Below are positions 6,775 to 12,548 of a stretch of 25,145 bases of DNA, one piece after another. Position numbers and translations under genes: made by a program. Source of the stretch: CAVHXA01 sp963639765 (GTDB taxonomy: Bacteria > Bacillota > Clostridia > Oscillospirales > Oscillospiraceae); assembly GCA_963639765.1 (NCBI GenBank), contig CAVHXA010000026.1, positions 1-25,145 on the forward strand, in the 5' to 3' direction. Under the pieces are notes generated by a model, which had not been told where the DNA came from, ran no database searches, and worked only from the letters and a program-made list of their open reading frames with translations. Positions within the stretch are counted from its first letter, which is position 1. Each line of letters starts with the position of its first letter.

Positions 6775-7824
6775 ATGCACGAAATCAATATTTACGAGCC
6801 TCGGTTTCTGGCAGAAGTTGTACGTACTGCTCCCGCAGTGCATACGTTCTTTCTGGACACGTACTTCACCAATATTAAGACGTACGCCAGCAAGCGTATC
6901 GATATTGACATTGTGAAAGGTGATCGCCGCATGGCACCGTTTGTTCACCCTATGGTTGGCGGTAAGGTACTTAAGGACAAAGGGTACTCTACTGAAAGCT
7001 ACGCGGCACCATTGATCAACCCGCTGGATATCACTACAGCTGAGGACGCTATGCGCCGTATGCCGGGCGAAGACTTATACTCCGGCATGACCCCTGAGGA
7101 CCGCGCTGCACAGCAGTTGGTTGAAGACTACAATCGCCTGAACGACGCAGCAACACGCCGTGAGGAGTGGATGGCAGTCCGAACCATTATGGATGGTCAG
7201 ATTCCGGTAATCGGCAGCGGTGTCAACGAAGTTATTGACTTTGGTTTTACCAACAAGGTCAAGCTTGACACTACAAAGCAGTGGGGCAAGAGCGCGGCAA
7301 AACCTCTTGAGAATTTGGGTGACTGGGTAGATCAGGTGCTGGAAAACGGTTTTGCAAATGTTGACCATGTGATTATGGGACGCACTGCGCTGCGCAACTT
7401 CCTGAACGACGCCGGTGTCCAGAAGATGCTGGACAACCGCCGCATCGAAATGGGGCTGATCAGTCCAAAAGACCTGCCGAACGGCGTAAAGTATGTGGGT
7501 CATCTGAACAATCCTAATCTGGACATTTATACCTATAGTGAGGTGTATCTGGATGACTGGACAGACCCTGAGAACCCCACCACCAAGCGTCTGGTTGAGG
7601 ATAACAAAATTGCGCTGCTGCCCTCTCACCCGAACTTTATGCGTGCGTATGCCCTGTGCAGCTACATTGACGATGCAAGCAAACAGACCGTAACGGCGCA
7701 GACTACCCGCTTGCTTCGAACTTATGTTGAGCACGGACCTGATCGCATGATCATGGAGCTTCAGACTCGCCCGCTGACGATCCCCGACAAGGTTGACAGC
7801 TGGCTTGTAGCGGAGGTCTGCTGA
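6775..7824 (+). CDS. Major capsid protein, lambda gpE family
   Basis: A 349-residue protein, close in length to lambda gpE (341), with an HK97-type fold expected. Recognised segments are NIYEPRFLAEVVRTAPAVHT at the N-terminus, IDIDIVKGDRRMAPFVHPMV (E-loop side), and the C-terminal P-domain motif LLRTYVEHGPDRMIMELQTR that is typical of PF03864. It builds the icosahedral shell. A strong AGGAGG site at 6761-6766 precedes the ATG, fitting high expression. A 6-bp hairpin lies just after the stop (7825-7843). Confidence 0.95.
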   Translation: MHEINIYEPRFLAEVVRTAPAVHTFFLDTYFTNIKTYASKRIDIDIVKGDRRMAPFVHPMVGGKVLKDKGYSTESYAAPLINPLDITTAEDAMRRMPGEDLYSGMTPEDRAAQQLVEDYNRLNDAATRREEWMAVRTIMDGQIPVIGSGVNEVIDFGFTNKVKLDTTKQWGKSAAKPLENLGDWVDQVLENGFANVDHVIMGRTALRNFLNDAGVQKMLDNRRIEMGLISPKDLPNGVKYVGHLNNPNLDIYTYSEVYLDDWTDPENPTTKRLVEDNKIALLPSHPNFMRAYALCSYIDDASKQTVTAQTTRLLRTYVEHGPDRMIMELQTRPLTIPDKVDSWLVAEVC

Positions 7825-7855
7825 GATTTGACAAAGGCAAATCGGGAGATTGAAA

Positions 7856-8203
7856 ATGCCAAAACGCACATTTAAGGATTTTGTAACGCTTGATGTAGAC
7901 AATGTGTTTTTCAATATCAATGAATTTGCCGAGAGCAGAGAAATTGATGGGAAAACGATGCTTTGCATTGTTCAGCACCCCGGCATCTCTGACCGCGCGG
8001 CGCACTGGGAAGCTGGAGCAAAGCAGAGCTTTGATCAGGGAATGTACAAGGCTGATCTATTGCTGTACGTGAAACAGCAGGACTATGGACCGATGCCGAA
8101 AAACGATAAGCTTATCCGACTGGACAAAAAGCGCGATTACAAAATCAAAAACTGTGCATTAAAGGCTGGAGTTTACCGCATGGAACTTGAAAGGGTGAGG
8201 TAA
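7856..8203 (+). CDS. Head-tail joining protein, lambda FII-like
   Basis: A 115-residue protein in the lambda FI/FII slot after the capsid gene. It starts FKDFVTLDVDNVFFNINEFAES, and the beta-rich middle and end (ADLLLYVKQQDYG, IRLDKKRDYKIKNCALKAGV, YRMELERVR) resemble the FII/Gifsy-2 joiner fold, which seals the portal-adaptor and offers the tail docking surface. ATG 7856 is chosen because GGGAG (7844-7848) lies 7 nt before it; an in-frame TTG at 7850 would be too close. The assignment rests on pattern and position. Confidence 0.65.
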   Translation: MPKRTFKDFVTLDVDNVFFNINEFAESREIDGKTMLCIVQHPGISDRAAHWEAGAKQSFDQGMYKADLLLYVKQQDYGPMPKNDKLIRLDKKRDYKIKNCALKAGVYRMELERVR

Positions 8204-8908
8204 ATGCCTTACGTCAAAACCAGATATGATCCAGCAACAATGACGGTTACCGTCGATGATGAACAGGTAATAAGAGCCCTTGGCGTATTGTCTGATAAAA
8301 CGCCGGCGGTACTGAAAGTGGCAGTGAACACGACGGCTCGGCAAACGAGAAAGCTGATGCTAGCTGAAGTAAAGAAACGCTATGACCTGAATGCTGCCGG
8401 GAAACGGATGATTGAGGACCTGCGACAGAGACAGAAGGCAACCAATCGCAACCCGGCGGCAATCCTTGCCATTACGAAAAATGACCCTGGTGCGTTTAGG
8501 GCTGACCTGGGATATTTCAAAACAAAGCCGTCGAAACCGTATATGGGGAGAAATGTCTGGAGAGCTCCAGAATACTTTCAGGCGAGGGTTTTGAAAAGCG
8601 GCCAGATGACAAACTTGTCCGGGTCAAGCAGCAAGAGCAAAGGATTTTTGGTGAAATTTCAGTCAGGGCACGTCGGCATGGTACAAAGACAGCTTGGAGT
8701 GCCGGCTCAGCGCGACCATACCATGAGCGGAAAGGTGCGCTGGAAACCGAACGAAAAGCTTGTAACCATGTCCAGCCCGTCTGGTTCTGCAATGCACCAC
8801 ACTGTGTGGGAAATGCAAAAGACCGGTGTTGAAGAAATGCTGCGCAGCAACACGGAACGCCGTGTGGCGCAGATAATCGCCAATGCGCAAAGAAAGGGTA
8901 AAATCTGA
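8204..8908 (+). CDS. Minor tail protein Z-like (tail completion)
   Basis: A 234-residue basic protein with RALGVLSDKTPAVLKVAVNTTARQ, the typical opening of the prophage minor tail protein Z family (PF06763), followed by KRYDLNAAGKRMIEDL and, in the C-terminal half, FQSGHVGMVQRQLG and HTVWEMQKTGVEEMLRS. In lambda gpZ acts at the head-proximal end of the tail and is needed for DNA to enter the tail. The ATG directly follows the previous stop (TAAATG) and the stop overlaps the next start (TGATG), so it is translationally coupled on both sides. Confidence 0.8.
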   Translation: MPYVKTRYDPATMTVTVDDEQVIRALGVLSDKTPAVLKVAVNTTARQTRKLMLAEVKKRYDLNAAGKRMIEDLRQRQKATNRNPAAILAITKNDPGAFRADLGYFKTKPSKPYMGRNVWRAPEYFQARVLKSGQMTNLSGSSSKSKGFLVKFQSGHVGMVQRQLGVPAQRDHTMSGKVRWKPNEKLVTMSSPSGSAMHHTVWEMQKTGVEEMLRSNTERRVAQIIANAQRKGKI

Positions 8909-9408
8909 TGGATATCACAGGCTATACCAGCGAAATGTGCCAACAGGCGATGATGGACGAGATGACTGAACTGTTCAAAGATATGACGTTTGCCGGACAG
9001 GACGGAGAGAAACCGTTAAATATCTATAAGCAGTTTCTTCCGATCCAAACGGATAACGATGATGACCTGGACACGAATAACTCTCCGTTCCCTTGCATCA
9101 TTGTGAAAGAAACGAGCGGAGAGATCGGAAACGCGACGACACCGCAGCTAGTGCTAATACAGATACTGATCTGTGGATACGACACGGGCGTTGACCGGCA
9201 GGGCTATGTGGATACTGTAAATATCAAAGAAATGATTATGCAGCACTTCGCACGGCACCCTGTATTTGGCGGCGCATTTGAAGTAAGCTACCCGCGAAAA
9301 TGGGAACTTTCGGACGATGACGCCGATTACTATTATTGGGGCATCGTAAACCTGATTTGCAAAACTCCGAATGCTTTAAGAAATGAAGATGTGGAGGACA
9401 TGATATGA
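8908..9408 (+). CDS. Tail terminator/neck protein
   Basis: A 166-residue acidic protein. The order of segments (SPFPCIIVKETSGEI, then LVLIQILICGYDTG, VNIKEMIMQHFARHPVFGG, and YYYWGIVNLICKTPNAL) fits the alpha/beta fold of tail terminator proteins (gpU of lambda and its myophage relatives), which cap the tail tube and join it to the head. Its place between a gpZ-like protein and the sheath supports this. I do not recognise a specific named family with certainty. The start overlaps the previous stop; the end overlaps the next gene (ATGA). Confidence 0.6.
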   Translation: MDITGYTSEMCQQAMMDEMTELFKDMTFAGQDGEKPLNIYKQFLPIQTDNDDDLDTNNSPFPCIIVKETSGEIGNATTPQLVLIQILICGYDTGVDRQGYVDTVNIKEMIMQHFARHPVFGGAFEVSYPRKWELSDDDADYYYWGIVNLICKTPNALRNEDVEDMI

Positions 9409-9695
9409 GCGACGAAAAGAAAGAACCTGCTGTCACAGAAGCTGCAGAAGCAAAGGCAACGACGGGAGCAGCGGAGGTACTGGCATACTGTGGGCCTACC
9501 ATCAAGGGCGTTGCTCTGCAGTACACGGTATTTGCCGGAGGATTGCCTGCAAAGCTGACGAAGCTTGCAGAGCGAAACCCCGTGGTGAAGGCTCTGATCG
9601 TTCCGAGTGAACAGCTTGCAGAGATGCGGGTAAAAGTGGAACAGGACGGCTCGAGAGAAAATCTTCTTTGTAAAAGAGCTGCTTTGATCCTGTAA
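9405..9695 (+). CDS. Small conserved tail-region protein of unknown function
   Basis: A 96-residue protein with an acidic Ala/Glu/Lys-rich N-terminus (about 1-25) and a more structured rest including VLAYCGPTIKGVALQYTVFA and PVVKALIVPSEQLAEM. I do not recognise the family. It is coupled to the previous gene through ATGA and sits just before the sheath gene, so a role in neck assembly or sheath attachment is possible but only inferred. The sequence pattern and coupling make it a real gene. Confidence 0.7.
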   Translation: MSDEKKEPAVTEAAEAKATTGAAEVLAYCGPTIKGVALQYTVFAGGLPAKLTKLAERNPVVKALIVPSEQLAEMRVKVEQDGSRENLLCKRAALIL

Positions 9696-9711
9696 GTTAG
9701 GAGGTTGACAC

Positions 9712-11163
9712 ATGGCAATTTCTCATGGATTTAACCTGACGGAAGCGACTACCAGTGTATCTGCACCGGTATCGGTCGATTCCGGCCTTCAGGTTGTGAT
9801 CGGCACTGCGCCGGTCAATATGCTGGACGATCCAGAATCGGCAGTCAATACGCCGATTCTGGTTACCAGTTTCAAAGAAGCATCTGCCGCCGTAGGGTAC
9901 TCAACTGATTTTGAAAAATACACCCTTTGTGAGGCAGTGAGCGCAAACTTTAAGGTTATGGGCGTTGGCCCTGTGGTTTTGATCAACGTTCTTGACCCGG
10001 CAAAACATACGGCTACTATGGAGAGCACGACGGTACAAATCAATGACGGCATTGCTGAAATTGAGAAAACCGGTATTCTGCTGAGCAAGCTTGTGGTGAA
10101 AAGCGGCAGTACAACTTTGACTGCGGATACGGATTACACAGCAATGTTCAATGATGACGGCACAGTAAGCATTGCGGTCATCAGCGGAGGCAAGGCGGAC
10201 GGAGCGACAAACCTGACGGTTTCCGGCACAGTTATCGATCCTTCCAAGGTGACTGCAGCTGACATTGTTGGCAACGTCAACGTCAGCACTGGCGCAGAAT
10301 CCGGCATTGAGGTTGTACGCCAAGTATTCCCGAAGCTTGGTAAAGTGCCCGGTATTCTGCTGGCGCCGCGCTATTCAAAAGATGCTCAAGTGGCGGCAGC
10401 TCTGCAGGCAAAGTGCCGCAAAATCAATGGCGTATTCAACGCAGTTTGCTATATTGACATCGACAGCAGCTCTTCGGGGGCTACCAAGTATACCGATGTT
10501 GCGGAGCAAAAGACGAGACAGGCTGCAACGTCTCGTGAGGCGTATGCAATCTGGCTTTACGGCAAAATTGGAACTGCCATTTACAGCGGCAGCTCTCTGG
10601 CAGCAGCGGCAACTGTTTACAACGACAGCCAGTACAATGACTGTCCCAATGCAAGCCCGTCGAATGTATCTGTGCCGATTTCCGCAGCGTGTCTTGAAGA
10701 CGGCACGGAGGTTTTGATGGATCAGGAGCAGGGCAACGTGCTGAACGACGATGGCGTTGCAACCTTTATCCGTTCCAGCGGATTTGTCCTGTGGGGCAAT
10801 GAAACCTGCTGCTACCCGAAAAACACTGACCCCAAAGACGCATATTTGTGCGTGCGGCGTTTCTTCAACCATACATGGACCAATTTTGTCCTGGATAATC
10901 AGTCAAAGCTGGATAAGCCGATGAACAAGAAACGCCTGCAGTCTATCATTGATAGCGAAAACATGAAGGGCAGTGTTTATGTATCGACTGAGGTATGCGC
11001 AAGCTACAGCATGAAGTCTGACGCAGACCTTAATACAGAGGCAGAACTGGTGGCAGGACACTACCACTTCTACCAGTATTGCACGCCGTTCCCGCCATTT
11101 AAGCAGGTGAACAACACCATGGAGTATGAATCCGGTGCTCTGTCCTCTGCCCTGTCGCTGTGA
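9712..11163 (+). CDS. Contractile tail sheath protein
   Basis: A 483-residue sheath protein. The N-terminus (SVDSGLQVVIGTAPVNM), KVMGVGPVVLINVLDP and the middle GKVPGILLAPRYSKDAQVAAAL, together with the C-terminal FFNHTWTNFVLDNQSKLDKP and KRLQSIIDSENMKG, match phage sheath proteins of the P2 FI type. A beta-rich segment of about 80 residues (about 103-180, with KLVVKSGSTTLTADTDYTAM) interrupts the core and probably forms a surface protrusion. The sheath contracts to drive the tube through the cell envelope. AGGAGGT precedes the ATG by 7 nt. Confidence 0.95.
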   Translation: MAISHGFNLTEATTSVSAPVSVDSGLQVVIGTAPVNMLDDPESAVNTPILVTSFKEASAAVGYSTDFEKYTLCEAVSANFKVMGVGPVVLINVLDPAKHTATMESTTVQINDGIAEIEKTGILLSKLVVKSGSTTLTADTDYTAMFNDDGTVSIAVISGGKADGATNLTVSGTVIDPSKVTAADIVGNVNVSTGAESGIEVVRQVFPKLGKVPGILLAPRYSKDAQVAAALQAKCRKINGVFNAVCYIDIDSSSSGATKYTDVAEQKTRQAATSREAYAIWLYGKIGTAIYSGSSLAAAATVYNDSQYNDCPNASPSNVSVPISAACLEDGTEVLMDQEQGNVLNDDGVATFIRSSGFVLWGNETCCYPKNTDPKDAYLCVRRFFNHTWTNFVLDNQSKLDKPMNKKRLQSIIDSENMKGSVYVSTEVCASYSMKSDADLNTEAELVAGHYHFYQYCTPFPPFKQVNNTMEYESGALSSALSL

Positions 11164-11175
11164 TGGAGGTAAAAT

Positions 11176-11709
11176 ATGGGCCTGAATATTTCGAGTGACC
11201 TGGTACCGCAGGTCATTAACGACTATAACGTTTACTCCGGTGACGACAAACTGATTGGCCTTGCGGATGAGGTTACCTTGCCTAAAATCAAGAACAAGAC
11301 AACTACCGTGTCCGGCATGGGCATTGGCGGCGAGGTTGACAGCCCTGTGCCGGGTCAGTTTGAGAGCATGGAAGCAACACTGAACTGGAATACCTTGTAC
11401 AGCTATGCCACAAAGATGATGAACCCGAACAAAACAGTGCAGCTGACCTTGCGCGCGGCGATGCAGAATGACAACAAGAACGGCGGGTATACTTACAAAT
11501 CACTGCGTGTTGTCCTTGGCGGCCGCCCGAAAGAGCTTGACCCTGGCAAGGTAAAACGTGCCGATACCATGGGCAGCTCCACTACACTGGAAGTGACGCA
11601 GTACCTGATGGAAATCGACGGCGAAACCGTGATTGATATTGATAAGTTTGGCGGCCGTTATTACGTAGATGGCGAGGATATGCGCGCTGAGATCAACGCA
11701 ATTATCTGA
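11176..11709 (+). CDS. Tail tube protein, P2 FII family
   Basis: A 177-residue inner tube protein, matching PF04985 in length and in the pattern of a short N-terminus (PQVINDYNVYSGDDKLIGLADEV), a beta hairpin GIGGEVDSPVPGQFESMEATL and a C-terminus with TLEVTQYLMEIDGE and DIDKFGGRYYVDGED. It polymerises as hexamer rings inside the sheath along the tape measure. It follows the sheath directly, as in P2 FI-FII, and is closed by an intrinsic terminator. Confidence 0.93.
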   Translation: MGLNISSDLVPQVINDYNVYSGDDKLIGLADEVTLPKIKNKTTTVSGMGIGGEVDSPVPGQFESMEATLNWNTLYSYATKMMNPNKTVQLTLRAAMQNDNKNGGYTYKSLRVVLGGRPKELDPGKVKRADTMGSSTTLEVTQYLMEIDGETVIDIDKFGGRYYVDGEDMRAEINAII

Positions 11710-11736
11710 TATCGACAAACCGACTGACGGACCATT

Positions 11737-11773
11737 TCAGCCGCTCCAACCATGGGGCGGCTGATTCTTTTTT
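11737..11773 (+). terminator. Intrinsic terminator inside the late operon
   Basis: TCAGCCGCTCC (11737-11747) pairs with GGGGCGGCTGA (11754-11764), 11 bp with one G-U pair, around a 6-nt loop, and is followed by TTCTTTTTT. This is a strong rho-independent terminator, 27 nt after the tube stop and 14 nt before the next gene's ATG, overlapping its leader. It would limit transcription of the assembly chaperone and tape measure relative to sheath and tube. Confidence 0.85.
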
Positions 11774-11787
11774 AGAGAGGGAAAACG

Positions 11788-12399
11788 ATGGCAGTTATTG
11801 TTACGTTTGACAAGCCCTATACATGGGAGGGCAAAGAGTACAAAGAGGTTGACTTGTCCGGCATGGAGACGATGACCGTACAGGATATGGTTGACGTGCA
11901 AAAGAAACTTAGCGGCGATACTGCGGCAATTTTGATGATGGAGACCACTACGATTTTTGCACAGGAGATGGCTGTAAAAGCGAGCGGAAAGCCTGTTGAA
12001 TTTTTCAAACTTATGCCGCGAAGCAAAATCAGACAGATTCAAGCTGCAATTGTAGGACAACTGAACGCAGACCAGAACAAAGAACAGCTGCAGGACCATA
12101 TCTTGAAGTTTGAAAAAGCCTATACTTATACCGGAGCGGGCAAACCGAATATCGCGGGTGAGACGTTTGAGCAGGTTGACCTGTCCGGCGTCGGCGAATT
12201 GAACACCATGAGCGAAACAGCAGCAGAGAACCGACTTGCTGCGGCAGGCTTTGCCCCTGTGCAGACCGGGCGCAATTACCTTTATTGCGCTATTATAGCA
12301 AGCATGGGTACGGGCTACCCGACGGACTTTTTTACCGGTCTGCCGATTTGTGAAGCGCTGAAACTGCGCAATGCGGTGGACGCAGGTTTTTTCGAGTAA
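11788..12399 (+). CDS. Tail assembly chaperone (gpE-like), internally duplicated
   Basis: A 203-residue protein in the position of P2 gpE, between tube and tape measure. It contains two related copies of one domain: residues about 6-92 (FDKPYTWEGKEYKEVDLSG ... GKPVEFFKLMP ... IRQIQAAIVGQL) and about 108-202 (FEKAYTYTGAGKP ... FEQVDLSG ... GYPTDFFTGLP ... LKLRNAVDAGFF). Such chaperones (PF10109-type) bind the tape measure and recruit tube subunits. The last codons GGT TTT TTC precede the stop and form a slippery heptamer for a -1 shift. GAGAGGG precedes the ATG. Confidence 0.8.
   Translation: MAVIVTFDKPYTWEGKEYKEVDLSGMETMTVQDMVDVQKKLSGDTAAILMMETTTIFAQEMAVKASGKPVEFFKLMPRSKIRQIQAAIVGQLNADQNKEQLQDHILKFEKAYTYTGAGKPNIAGETFEQVDLSGVGELNTMSETAAENRLAAAGFAPVQTGRNYLYCAIIASMGTGYPTDFFTGLPICEALKLRNAVDAGFFE
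12387..12393 (+). promoter_or_regulatory. Programmed -1 ribosomal frameshift site U UUU UUC
   Basis: T TTT TTC at 12387-12393 is in the correct phase (codons GGT TTT TTC, then GAG TAA) for the classic X XXY YYZ -1 slip. After slippage the ribosome reads CGA GTA AAC and on, with no stop until 12546-12548, producing a 253-residue fusion of the chaperone with a 51-residue extension. Lambda G/GT, P2 E/E+E' and many myophages use a -1 shift at this exact place between tube and tape measure. No strong stimulatory structure is obvious downstream. Confidence 0.8.
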
Positions 12400-12548
12400 A
12401 CGGCGGCGCAAAGACCATGCGAAAAGCGGCGATTTCTCTATCGGTGGCGACACACTCGAACCTAAGCGAGTATCTGAATATGCCGCGTAGAGACTTGCTG
12501 AATCTGTGCGAGGAGGTGAACGAGGCGTGGCAGGAAATGGAGCACTAG
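12393..12548 (+). CDS. Frameshift extension of the tail assembly chaperone (E'/T-like)
   Basis: This 51-residue frame (RVNGGAKT, then MRKAAISLSVATHSNLSEYL, then NMPRRDLLNLCEEVNEAWQE) is open in the -1 phase from the slippery site and ends at TAG 12548. The helical motif around PRRDLLNLCEEVNEAWQEME resembles the short second chaperone ORF of myophages, whose product is made only as a fusion. ATG 12417 could start it alone but has no good ribosome binding site. It overlaps the tape measure start by 22 nt, as expected. Confidence 0.75.
   Translation, partial: RVNGGAKTMRKAAISLSVATHSNLSEYLNMPRRDLLNLCEEVNEAWQEMEH

Noticed and set aside
7075..7968. A 297-codon minus-strand open frame opposite the capsid gene
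   Set aside because: It lies antisense to the well-supported major capsid gene, has a Cys/His/Val-rich composition typical of shadow frames and no family pattern.
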